A DNA stretch of 20,770 bases from JBCDCE01 sp039182515 (GTDB lineage: Bacteria > Pseudomonadota > Alphaproteobacteria > Rhodobacterales > Rhodobacteraceae): the NCBI GenBank assembly GCA_039182515.1, contig JBCDCE010000066.1, forward strand, positions 1-20,770, read 5' to 3'. Positions 7,265-14,739 of this stretch are shown piece by piece. A program made the translations under genes and the position numbers. The notes beneath the pieces are model-generated. The model did no database searches. It was not told where the DNA came from and saw only the letters and a program-made list of their open reading frames with translations. Numbering within the stretch: the first letter of the stretch is position 1; the number at the start of each line of letters is the position of its first letter.

Positions 7265-8392
7265 GTGACAGTTGTAAAATATGGCCTGATCGGCTGCGGG
7301 ATGATGGGCCAAGAGCACATCAAAAACATCGCTCTTTTGGAGGGCGCGGCGGTCACGGCGGTGTATGATCCGGTGCCAGAACTGGCGAAGGCCTCTGCGG
7401 ATTTGGCTGGCGGTGCACAGGTCTGTGAGGGCCTGCGCGCTTTGGTCGAACAGGTCGATGCCATTGTGATCTGTAGCCCCAATCATTGCCATGTGGACCA
7501 ATTGATGGAAATCGCCATGGTCCAACACCTGCCGATTTTGTGCGAAAAGCCGCTCTATGTGCGCCCTGAAGGCGCGCCGCGCATCGCTGATTTTGCCAGC
7601 CGCTACGGGGCCCCCGTTTGGGTGGCGATGGAATATCGATACATGCCGCCCGTGGCGAAGTTTATCGAAGAGGTCCAGGCCGCCACCGGGGGCATTGAGA
7701 TGCTCACGATCCGCGAGCACCGCTTTCCCTTCTTGCCCAAGATCGGAAATTGGAACCGCTTCAACCGTAACACAGGTGGCACACTGGTCGAAAAGTGCTG
7801 TCATTTCTTCGATCTGATGCGGCTTATATTGCAGTCAGAGCCCGTTCGGGTGATGGCCAGTGGGGCGCAAAATGTGAACCACAAAGGCGAAAGCTACATG
7901 GGTGAGACCCCTGATATTTGGGACAACGCCTATGTGATCGTCGATTTTGAAAGCGGCGCGCGTGCGATGCTGGAGCTGTGCATGTTCGCCGAAGGCTCGA
8001 CCTATCAAGAAGAGCTCACCGCCGTTGGGCGTGAAGGCAAGATCGAAGCTTACGTGCCTGGTCCGGGGCGGTTTTGGAACGGGGATGGGCCAGCGCCCAC
8101 ACCCAAGGTTGTGATCAGCCCGCGCAGCCCTAAGGCGCCGCGCACACTCGAAGTGCCTGTGGATGAAACGCTTCTGGACGCAGGAGATCACAATGGCTCA
8201 ACCTTCTACCAACACCAAGGTTTTTTGAAGCTGATCCAAGAGGGCGGCGCGCCAGAAGTTGGTCTTGATGATGGTGCTCAAGCGGTGGCAATTGGCCTGG
8301 CCGCACAAATTTCAGCGCAAGAGGGGCGCGTTGTGCATATGGAAGAAATCGCCAAGCGCATCACACCGCAATTTGCGGATGCAAACTCCTAA
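7265..8392 (+). CDS. Gfo/Idh/MocA-family NAD(P)-dependent oxidoreductase
   Basis: 375 aa from the GTG at 7265, which follows AAAAGGAGAG at good distance. An in-frame TTG at 7241 overlaps the gntR stop and is less likely. Residues 7-15 (GLIGCGMMG) form the Rossmann G-x-G-x-x-G, D35 in AVYDP suggests NAD preference, CEKPL (93-97) is the family EKP lysine motif, and GGTLVEKCCHFFDLMR (171-186) gives the H180/D183 catalytic region. Members oxidise or reduce hydroxyls of sugars, inositols and related polyols. It is 20 bases after gntR and 22 before the HAD gene, making a three-gene rightward unit. It may process the sugar-like product of the leftward operon, or the substrate before C-S cleavage. 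The precise reaction is unknown. Confidence 0.9.
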   Translation: MTVVKYGLIGCGMMGQEHIKNIALLEGAAVTAVYDPVPELAKASADLAGGAQVCEGLRALVEQVDAIVICSPNHCHVDQLMEIAMVQHLPILCEKPLYVRPEGAPRIADFASRYGAPVWVAMEYRYMPPVAKFIEEVQAATGGIEMLTIREHRFPFLPKIGNWNRFNRNTGGTLVEKCCHFFDLMRLILQSEPVRVMASGAQNVNHKGESYMGETPDIWDNAYVIVDFESGARAMLELCMFAEGSTYQEELTAVGREGKIEAYVPGPGRFWNGDGPAPTPKVVISPRSPKAPRTLEVPVDETLLDAGDHNGSTFYQHQGFLKLIQEGGAPEVGLDDGAQAVAIGLAAQISAQEGRVVHMEEIAKRITPQFADANS

Positions 8393-8414
8393 GGCTTTGA
8401 ATAAGGAGGCTAGC

Positions 8415-9014
8415 ATGAACATCGTTTTCGACATCGGCAATGTCTTGGTGAAATGGAATATCTACCGGGCCTTTGATCATGTGATCGACGATATGGTCGA
8501 GATCGACAAATTGCTGGAGCGCACGGGCTTTAACGCTTGGAATCTTGAGCAAGATCGTGGCCGGTCTATTGAAGGCGCTTTTGCCGCGCTCGAGGCCAAA
8601 TCGCCCGAAGATGTGATCTATTTCAAGGACTACTTCGAGAGATTTAAACTCACCGTCGCCGAGCCCATTCAAGGCACTTGGGATATTTTGCATGCTTTAA
8701 AAGCGCGTGATAGTCGCTTGTTTGCAATCACAAATTGGGGCGCTGTGACCTGGCCGGACGCCCTCGAGCTTTACCCTGAATTGGGCACGATCTTTGAGGA
8801 TGTTGTGGTCTCAGGTCACGAAAAGCTCATCAAGCCAGACCCCGCGATCTTCCAAGTGCTTATCGACCGCAATGGCCTAAATCCCGAAGACTGCTTCTTC
8901 ATCGATGACAGCCCTCAAAACGTGGCAGCGGCCCGAGCATTGGGCTGGCAAGCGCATCTCTTCCAACATCCTGTGGCGCTGAAGGATGACCTCACAGCGC
9001 GCGGGCTTTTGTAG
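8415..9014 (+). CDS. HAD-superfamily hydrolase, YihX-like
   Basis: 200 aa, the same length class as E. coli YihX (alpha-D-glucose-1-phosphate phosphatase). HAD motifs in order are FDIGNVLVKW at 5-14 (nucleophile D6), ITNW near 113-116 (motif II Thr), EKLIKPDP near 136-143 (motif III Lys) and FIDDSPQN near 160-167 (motif IV Asp pair). The ATG at 8415 has a perfect AAGGAGG; an upstream in-frame start lies inside the preceding gene. It is the last gene of the gntR unit and ends 8 bases from the convergent DUF1045 gene. A sugar-phosphate phosphatase role is plausible because of YihX, but haloacid-dehalogenase-type members share the same motifs. Confidence 0.88.
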   Translation: MNIVFDIGNVLVKWNIYRAFDHVIDDMVEIDKLLERTGFNAWNLEQDRGRSIEGAFAALEAKSPEDVIYFKDYFERFKLTVAEPIQGTWDILHALKARDSRLFAITNWGAVTWPDALELYPELGTIFEDVVVSGHEKLIKPDPAIFQVLIDRNGLNPEDCFFIDDSPQNVAAARALGWQAHLFQHPVALKDDLTARGLL

Positions 9015-9022
9015 GTCTTAGC

Positions 9023-9715
9023 TTAGCCTTCAAGCGGATAGTCCTGGATTACCTCAAAGCGCCCTGTCTCGGGCCGCTCTCCGCATAAGGTCAGTGCCTC
9101 GATTTTGAAGGGGCTGGGCAAAGCGTGGGCAAAATGAGCCATCGCAATGGCTTGAACACGGGCCCTCGGAGTGGCCGCGATGCGCCCTGTGAGCGTGATG
9201 TGAAAGGCGAAGTCCGCGCCGATATAGGGATAGCCATAGGTATCGAGATTGCCGCGCTGGCTTGGTGTGAGCTGATCCGGGCTGCGACGCGCACGGTCTT
9301 CTTCCGTAAGGGGCGCGCGAAACGTCTCGAGCGCCAGAACAGTTTCCAAGGCCAGCCGGGCGAGATCTGACGTGTCCCCTTGCGGCGTGAGCGCCAGAAA
9401 GGAGCCCAAAGCGCTGAGCTCCAGCCCATCGACCTGCGCGGGTTTGAGCGTTTTGCAGCGCTCGGCGAGGGCAGCTTTCATCTCCATCGGATTAATGCTG
9501 TCGGGCAGATAAAACGGCGCGCGCAACGTGCCATGCAGCCCGTATTTGCGGGGTTTCCGCGTGATCTTTTCAAGGGAGGCCGGCAGACCTTTGAGATCAG
9601 GGTGCGGCATCTCTTGCGCCGCGCGCGTGTCCCACCCCAGCCAAGCAGAGCCCAGCTTGTAAAACGGCGAGGGCTGCGGCACGGCATAAACCGCATAGCG
9701 GCGAAATTCAGTCAC
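9023..9715 (-). CDS. DUF1045 family protein, 2H phosphoesterase-like
   Basis: 230 aa. Matches the DUF1045 pattern I know: RRYAVYAVP at 5-13, WLGWD at 25-29, PRKYGLHGTLRAPF at 55-68, GSFLALTP at 104-111, FRAPLTEEDRARR at 132-144 and YGYPYIGADFAFHITLTGRI at 160-179. The two H-x-T motifs (H61-T63 and H172-T174) are the 2H-phosphoesterase catalytic signature, used elsewhere to cleave cyclic phosphodiesters. DUF1045 genes normally sit in phosphonate (phn) clusters, but no phn gene is present here. The start is the GTG at 9715 with AGAGGAG upstream. It is divergent from the flavoprotein dehydrogenase gene and convergent with the HAD gene, so it appears to be a single-gene unit. The substrate is unknown. 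Confidence 0.85.
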   Translation of the reverse strand: MTEFRRYAVYAVPQPSPFYKLGSAWLGWDTRAAQEMPHPDLKGLPASLEKITRKPRKYGLHGTLRAPFYLPDSINPMEMKAALAERCKTLKPAQVDGLELSALGSFLALTPQGDTSDLARLALETVLALETFRAPLTEEDRARRSPDQLTPSQRGNLDTYGYPYIGADFAFHITLTGRIAATPRARVQAIAMAHFAHALPSPFKIEALTLCGERPETGRFEVIQDYPLEG

Positions 9716-9815
9716 GAAGGCGCTCCTCTTTGAGGCAAAGTGTCGGCTCCATTGATTTAGTCAGGCAGAGCCTGTGCTGTCTATGGGCCCGGCTGCCTGC
9801 GTTTGGCTCTGTGCC

Positions 9816-9844
9816 TTGAGCACACCGCTGTGCCTGGCTAGGGT
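9816..9844 (+). promoter_or_regulatory. Candidate promoter for the flavoprotein dehydrogenase/puuB-like pair
   Basis: TTGAGC (9816-9821), 17 bases, TAGGGT (9839-9844), about 30 bases ahead of the ATG at 9873. Spacing is ideal but the -10 match is poor. Nothing else clear was seen in the divergent gap 9716-9872 apart from the two ribosome binding sites. Confidence 0.25.
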
Positions 9845-9872
9845 GACACAACGACCCAAGGGAGGCGCGGCA

Positions 9873-11276
9873 ATGGACGGCGATCACAGCACTCGAAGCG
9901 ACGGCATCGCCACGGCGCTGAGCGTGCTTGGGCAACGCTTTGGCCCGCAAATGCTAACGGGCCGCGACGCGCGCATGCACCGCGCCCATTCCGCCACTTG
10001 GCTTGCCCCTGAGCCCGCGGATGCGGTGCTCTTGCCGCAAAATACTAATGAAGTGGCAGAGATCGTAAAGATCTGCGGAACTTACAACACGCCCATTATT
10101 CCTTTTGGCACCGGTACGTCGCTTGAGGGTCATGTGAATGCACCCCTGGGGGGCGTGTCCCTCGACATGTCCCAGATGGCTTCCGTGCTGCAGGTGAATG
10201 CAGAGGATCTCGACTGCACGGTCCAGCCCGGCATCACTCGCAAAGCGCTTAATGAGGATCTGCGCGCCACTGGGCTCTTTTTTCCAATTGATCCAGGGGC
10301 GGATGCGAGCATCGGTGGCATGGCGGCCACGCGCGCGAGCGGCACAAATGCCGTGCGCTATGGCACGATGAAAGACGTGGTGATGGACCTGCAAGTGGTG
10401 CTGGCCAACGGCGAGATCATTCGCACCGGCACACGTGCCAAGAAAAGCTCTGCGGGCTACGATCTGACCCGTCTTTTTGTGGGCTCCGAAGGCACGCTGG
10501 GCGTAATCACCGAGCTCACGCTCAAGCTCTTTGGTATGCCCGAGGCGATGTCCGCCGCAACGTGCCAATTCAAAAGTGTTGAAGCGGCCTGCGAGGCTGT
10601 TATCGCCACAATCCAATATGGGCTGCCCGTGGCGCGGATCGAACTTTTGGATGCGGCCATGGTGGGCGCTGTCAATGCTTACTCGAATTTAAGTCTGCCT
10701 GAAAACCCATTGCTTTTGCTAGAGTTTCACGGATCTGAAGCGGGGGTTGCTGAACAGGCGCAGGCTTTTGGTAGCATTGCAGAAGACACCGGTGGCCAGG
10801 ATTTTCAATGGACCACAAAGCCCGAAGATCGCACCAAGCTTTGGCAAGCGCGCCATGACGCCTATTGGGCTGCGCGGGCTCTCAAGCCAGGCACCGAAGG
10901 CATCTCAACAGACGTCTGTGTGCCGATCTCTAAGCTTGCCGAAGCGGTGCAGGCTGCTGCCAATAAAGCCGCTGAGCTCAACCTCGCACCCGCCCCAATC
11001 CTCGGGCACGTCGGCGACGGTAATTTCCATGTGCTATTGCTCGTGGATCCAAACGACAAAGATGAGCAAGCGCGCGCAAAGACCTTCCTCGATTGGCTTT
11101 ACGATGCGGCTATTTCTGCGGGCGGCACCTGCACGGGTGAGCACGGGATTGGCCAAGGCAAGCAACATTATTTGCGCAAAGAACTTGGGCCTGCTTTGGA
11201 GCCAATGCGGGCAATAAAAACCGCTCTGGATCCTGACAATATCATGAACCCCGGCAAAATCTTTACCCTTGGATAG
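9873..11276 (+). CDS. FAD-linked oxidase, D-lactate dehydrogenase (cytochrome)/glycolate oxidase GlcD type
   Basis: 467 aa of the FAD_binding_4 plus FAD-oxidase C-terminal architecture. The FAD domain shows PFGTGTSLEG (77-86) and DPGADASIGGMAATRASGTN (140-159), with SAGYDLTRLFVGSEGTLGVITE near 190-211. The C-terminal domain has LGHVGDGNFH and CTGEHGIGQGK, the active-site and metal-binding histidine motifs of D-2-hydroxyacid dehydrogenases, then the terminal DPDNIMNPGKIF. It oxidises a D-2-hydroxy acid, most often D-lactate, passing electrons to the respiratory chain. The ATG at 9873 has GGGAGG upstream; an earlier in-frame start adds a Cys-rich stretch foreign to the family. Its end overlaps the next gene by 8 bases, so the two are coupled. 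The substrate is a family-level guess. Confidence 0.9.
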   Translation: MDGDHSTRSDGIATALSVLGQRFGPQMLTGRDARMHRAHSATWLAPEPADAVLLPQNTNEVAEIVKICGTYNTPIIPFGTGTSLEGHVNAPLGGVSLDMSQMASVLQVNAEDLDCTVQPGITRKALNEDLRATGLFFPIDPGADASIGGMAATRASGTNAVRYGTMKDVVMDLQVVLANGEIIRTGTRAKKSSAGYDLTRLFVGSEGTLGVITELTLKLFGMPEAMSAATCQFKSVEAACEAVIATIQYGLPVARIELLDAAMVGAVNAYSNLSLPENPLLLLEFHGSEAGVAEQAQAFGSIAEDTGGQDFQWTTKPEDRTKLWQARHDAYWAARALKPGTEGISTDVCVPISKLAEAVQAAANKAAELNLAPAPILGHVGDGNFHVLLLVDPNDKDEQARAKTFLDWLYDAAISAGGTCTGEHGIGQGKQHYLRKELGPALEPMRAIKTALDPDNIMNPGKIFTLG

Positions 11277-12573
11277 GCCCGCATCCTCCCTGCTTGGCAA
11301 TGGCTCGTACTACGCGGCCACGCAAAAAGACCGGGCGGGATTTGACCGGCTGAGCTCAGACATTGACGTTGACGTTGCGATCATTGGCGGTGGGTTTACG
11401 GGCGTGGCAACGGCACTTGAATTGGCCCAAGAGGGGCTCTCTGTGGCCCTCTTGGAGGCCAAAGCCATTGGCTGGGGCGCGACCGGGCGCAATGGCGGGC
11501 AGGTCACCGGATCTCTCTCAGGCGACAGCGCCATGGAGCGTGAATTTGCGCGTACTTTGGGGCAAGGTGCCGCTGAATATGTTTGGCATACCCGCTGGCG
11601 CGGACATGAGATCATTCAAGCAAGGGTTAAGCGATATCAAATTGAGTGCGATCTGAAATTTGGACACTTGCAAGCTGCTTTGAAGTCAAGTGATCTCAAG
11701 GAGTTGCAGAAGATTTTTGAAGTCGGTTCTGCGCGCGGGATGGAGCAAGATCTGTCGCTTTTGAGCGCGCAAGACATCCCGCTTTATCTCGGGACGGAGA
11801 TCTATAGCGGCGGGCTGCTCAACCGCAAAAACATGCATTTGCATGCGCTGGATCTTTGCACGGGAGAGGCGCGCGCGGCGCAGTCTCTTGGGGCGCAGAT
11901 CTTTGAAGCGGCCGAGGTGCTTCGCATCGACCATGGCGCGCGCCCCAAGCTGATCACGGCAGAGGGTGGTGTGAGCGCGGACAAAGTGCTGATCGCCGGC
12001 AACGCCTATCATCTGCTTGAACAAAAGGCGCTTAAGGGCAAACTCTTTCCCGCCTCACTCGCGAATATGGCCACGGAACCGTTGCCCCTAGAGCTAACAC
12101 AACGGCTCAATCCGCAAAACTTGGCGGTCTATGACAGCCGCTTTGTGTTGGATTACTATCGCCTCACGTCCGACAATCGGCTCATGTTCGGAGGCGGCAC
12201 CAATTATTCGGGCCGCGACAGTGCGGATGTGGTGGCTGAGCTAAGGCCTGCGATGGAGCACACCTTTCCTCAGTTGCGCGGCGTTAAGATAGACTATGCA
12301 TGGACTGGGATGGACGGCATCACGCTCAATCGCATCCCGCAGGTGGCGAAAGTGGCACCGAATGTTCTGGCGGTGCAGGGCTATTCGGGGCACGGCATCG
12401 GCCTCAGTCATGTGCTTGCGGAGATCGTCAGCAAAGCTCTGATGGGAGATGAAACGGAGTTTCTCACCTACGAGGCGGCCAAACATTGGCATTTGCCGCT
12501 CTCACGCGGCATGGGCAGCCAGGCTGTGGCTTTGGGCATGCTGGCCTACCGTTTGCGCGACAGGCTTCGGTAG
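11269..12573 (+). CDS. FAD-dependent amine oxidoreductase, PuuB-like paralogue
   Basis: 434 aa DAO-family flavoprotein. Near the N-terminus SYYAAT matches the SYYAASAN of gamma-glutamylputrescine oxidase PuuB. VDVAIIGGGFTG (34-45) is the FAD dinucleotide-binding motif and EAKAIGWGATGRNGGQ (63-78) the family second motif. DYYRLTSDNRLMFGGG and VQGYSGHGIGLSH also match PuuB. It is clearly homologous to the puuB at 18129 but diverged, with MHLHALDL in place of the HMHPLNLA motif and no PFPGGR C-terminal segment. The likely start is the TTG at 11269, overlapping the preceding stop; no better start is in frame and no Shine-Dalgarno stands out, so translational coupling is assumed. The substrate may be another gamma-glutamylated amine or an amino acid. 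It converges on puuA with 16 bases between. Confidence 0.85.
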   Translation: MDRPASSLLGNGSYYAATQKDRAGFDRLSSDIDVDVAIIGGGFTGVATALELAQEGLSVALLEAKAIGWGATGRNGGQVTGSLSGDSAMEREFARTLGQGAAEYVWHTRWRGHEIIQARVKRYQIECDLKFGHLQAALKSSDLKELQKIFEVGSARGMEQDLSLLSAQDIPLYLGTEIYSGGLLNRKNMHLHALDLCTGEARAAQSLGAQIFEAAEVLRIDHGARPKLITAEGGVSADKVLIAGNAYHLLEQKALKGKLFPASLANMATEPLPLELTQRLNPQNLAVYDSRFVLDYYRLTSDNRLMFGGGTNYSGRDSADVVAELRPAMEHTFPQLRGVKIDYAWTGMDGITLNRIPQVAKVAPNVLAVQGYSGHGIGLSHVLAEIVSKALMGDETEFLTYEAAKHWHLPLSRGMGSQAVALGMLAYRLRDRLR

Positions 12574-12589
12574 CCAGATCAAAGGCTTG

Positions 12590-13930
12590 CTAAAACCGGC
12601 TCAGCGAATAGCGGTATTCGGCGGGCGTAATTTCGGCCTTCATCACCTCCATTTCAGCCCGTTTCACGGCGAGATAAACCGGGTGCAGCGCGCCTAAAAC
12701 CTCTTTTGCGAAGTCAGAAGCCTCAAGTGCGTTCACTGCATTGGGCCAACTGTCACTGAGTGGTGTAGACTGCGTTTCATCCGTGGCCCCTAAGGGCTCG
12801 GGCAAGGGGTGAGGCTCCGCGAGCCCCTTCGCCATGCCTTGCAAAATTGCGGCCAAAGCGAGGTAGGGATTGACGTCTGCACCACTGATCCGGTGCTCGA
12901 GCCGCGCATTCGGCCCCGTGGTTTGCGGCAAACGCAGCGAGACCGCGCGATTGTCCATGCCCCAATCCGGCGTGGTGGGCGCAAAGCTGCCTTTGGAAAA
13001 TCGCCGGAAGGAATTGTAATGCGGCGCGAAGATTGCTTGCAGCTCTGACATGCTGCTCAAAAGGCCAGAAACGGCGTTGAGCAAAAGTGGTGAAGGCTTT
13101 GATTTTGAATAGAAAACGGGCTCACCTGAAGCGTTCAAAAGAGACACATGGGCATGCATGCCATTGCCGGGCTGATCGACGTAAGGCTTGGCCATGAAGG
13201 TGGCTTCCACGCCAAATTCATGCGCCGTGGCCCGCACAAGACGGCGAAAGAGCAGCGCGGTGTCTGCCGCTTGAAGGGCATCGGCGCTGTGGTGAAAGTT
13301 GATCTCAAATTGGCCCGGCCCGTATTCTGCGATGAGCGTGTCGGTGGCGAGGCCTTGCGCCTTTGCATAGTCTTGGATGCGGATCAAAAGCGGCGCGTGG
13401 CGTTCCATGGCCTCAAGGTCATAGTTTTGAATGTCGGGTGTGTGGGCGATCGGGCTCGGAGGAGCGTCTCGGTCGTCCCGCGCAGCACAGAGGTAAAACT
13501 CGAGCTCTGTCGCAATGACCGGCGTATAACCCATATCCCCCAGAGCCTGCACCGCACGCTCCAAAGTGGCGCGGGTGCTAAGTGCACTGGGGGCACTTTT
13601 CCCCATTTCACACATCTCAACCTGAACCTGCGCCACGTCCCGCCTGGACCAAGGCACAGGTTTGAGCGTCCCAGGCAAAGGGCGCAGCACGCCATCGGGG
13701 TCGCCCACGACGATGCCAAGGCCGGTTTCCTCCACTTCCGGGCCCATCACACTGGGCGCATAGGTGGAAAGCGGCAGGCGCACTTTGCCGCCCACCAGAG
13801 CTAGCACCTGATCGCTAGGCAGCCATTTGCCGCGCCAAACACCGTTGATATCGCACAGTAAAAGCTCAAGGCGCTCGGGCATACCGTGCGCTGCGCAATA
13901 GGCTGCAAATTCTTCTTCAAAGGGGATCAT
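12590..13930 (-). CDS. puuA: Gamma-glutamylpolyamine synthetase, PuuA-like (glutamine synthetase family)
   Basis: 446 aa, shorter than GlnA. It couples glutamate to putrescine or another amine using ATP, the first step of the Puu pathway. Glutamine-synthetase motifs are ELEFYL (142-147, metal-binding Glu), EYGPGQFEINFHH (202-214), GNGMHAHVSL (255-264), NSFRRF (306-311) and RLEHRISGADVNPYLALAAIL (343-363). There is no adenylylation-tyrosine C-terminal region of the GlnA type. The ATG at 13930 overlaps the potI stop (ATGA), so it is translated with the transporter. It is the last gene of the potF-G-H-I-puuA operon. The substrate could also be spermidine or ethanolamine-like amines, since alphaproteobacteria carry several such paralogues, but the Pot and PuuB neighbours favour putrescine. 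Confidence 0.9.
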   Translation of the reverse strand: MIPFEEEFAAYCAAHGMPERLELLLCDINGVWRGKWLPSDQVLALVGGKVRLPLSTYAPSVMGPEVEETGLGIVVGDPDGVLRPLPGTLKPVPWSRRDVAQVQVEMCEMGKSAPSALSTRATLERAVQALGDMGYTPVIATELEFYLCAARDDRDAPPSPIAHTPDIQNYDLEAMERHAPLLIRIQDYAKAQGLATDTLIAEYGPGQFEINFHHSADALQAADTALLFRRLVRATAHEFGVEATFMAKPYVDQPGNGMHAHVSLLNASGEPVFYSKSKPSPLLLNAVSGLLSSMSELQAIFAPHYNSFRRFSKGSFAPTTPDWGMDNRAVSLRLPQTTGPNARLEHRISGADVNPYLALAAILQGMAKGLAEPHPLPEPLGATDETQSTPLSDSWPNAVNALEASDFAKEVLGALHPVYLAVKRAEMEVMKAEITPAEYRYSLSRF

Positions 13931-14739
13931 GAGCGCGCCCTTGCCTCGTCTTTTTGGCGTCGATAGGCGGCACTTTTGCTCACCAAAGACGCGATAATAA
14001 TCCCGACCACAACTGCCAAAATCAGCAATGTTGAGAGCGCGTTGATCTGCGGGTTCACGCCGAGCCGGATTGAGCTGAAGATCTTGATGGGAAGCGTGGT
14101 GGCCGATGGCCCGGTCACAAAACTTGCAATCACCAAATCATCGAGAGAGAGGGTCAGCGCCAAGAGCCAGCCCGAGATTACCGCAGGTGCGATAATCGGC
14201 AAGGTGACGAGGCGAAAGGCCTCCACAGGCCCGCAGCCCAGATCGCGCGCAGCTTCTTCTAGGGAGCGATCAAAGCTCACAAGGCGCGAACTGACGACCA
14301 CAGAGACAAAGCACATCGAAAAGGTGGCATGGGCAAGCACTACCGTGAAGACCCCGCGATCCAGCCCAACAGCGATGAAGAAGAGGAGAAGCGACAGCCC
14401 CGTGATCACTTCTGGCATCACCAGCGGGGCGTAGATCATACCCGAAAAGAGTGTGCGGCCCATAAAGCGCCCGCCGCGCACGAGGATATAGGCCGCGATG
14501 GTGCCGAGGATCGTGGCAATGGTCGAGGAGAATAAGGCCACTTTCAATGTGACCCAAGCCGCATCCAAAAATGCGTCGTTCTGCAAAAGCTCGCCATACC
14601 ATTTGGTGGAAAAGCCGGCCCAAACCGTCACGAGCTTTGAGGCATTGAAGCTGTAGATCATCAACACGAGCATCGGGATGTAGAGAAACGCAAAACCAAA
14701 GGCCAACGAGGTCGCGTTGAACCAAGTAAAGCGCCTCAT
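13927..14739 (-). CDS. potI: Polyamine ABC transporter permease, PotI/PotC family
   Basis: 270 aa inner-membrane protein with about six hydrophobic segments. The ABC-permease EAA loop is at 161-185 (EEAARDLGCGPVEAFRLVTLPIIAP), which docks with the ATPase. LTLSLDDLVIASFVTGP and the following TLPIKIFSSIRLGVNPQINALST are typical of PotI/PotC, as is the N-terminal YIPMLVLMIYSFNAS. The start and stop each overlap the neighbours by four bases (ATGA), showing tight coupling with potH and puuA. Together with potF, potG and potH it makes a complete putrescine-type importer. Confidence 0.93.
   Translation of the reverse strand: MRRFTWFNATSLAFGFAFLYIPMLVLMIYSFNASKLVTVWAGFSTKWYGELLQNDAFLDAAWVTLKVALFSSTIATILGTIAAYILVRGGRFMGRTLFSGMIYAPLVMPEVITGLSLLLFFIAVGLDRGVFTVVLAHATFSMCFVSVVVSSRLVSFDRSLEEAARDLGCGPVEAFRLVTLPIIAPAVISGWLLALTLSLDDLVIASFVTGPSATTLPIKIFSSIRLGVNPQINALSTLLILAVVVGIIIASLVSKSAAYRRQKDEARARS

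Noticed and set aside
9774..9872. N-terminal extension of the flavoprotein dehydrogenase
   Set aside because: The 33 extra residues are Cys/Leu-rich and unlike the family, whereas the ATG at 9873 has GGGAGG upstream.
12574..12589. Bidirectional terminator between the convergent puuB-like gene and puuA
   Set aside because: The gap is only 16 bases and shows no hairpin; the same holds for the 8-base gap at 9015-9022.
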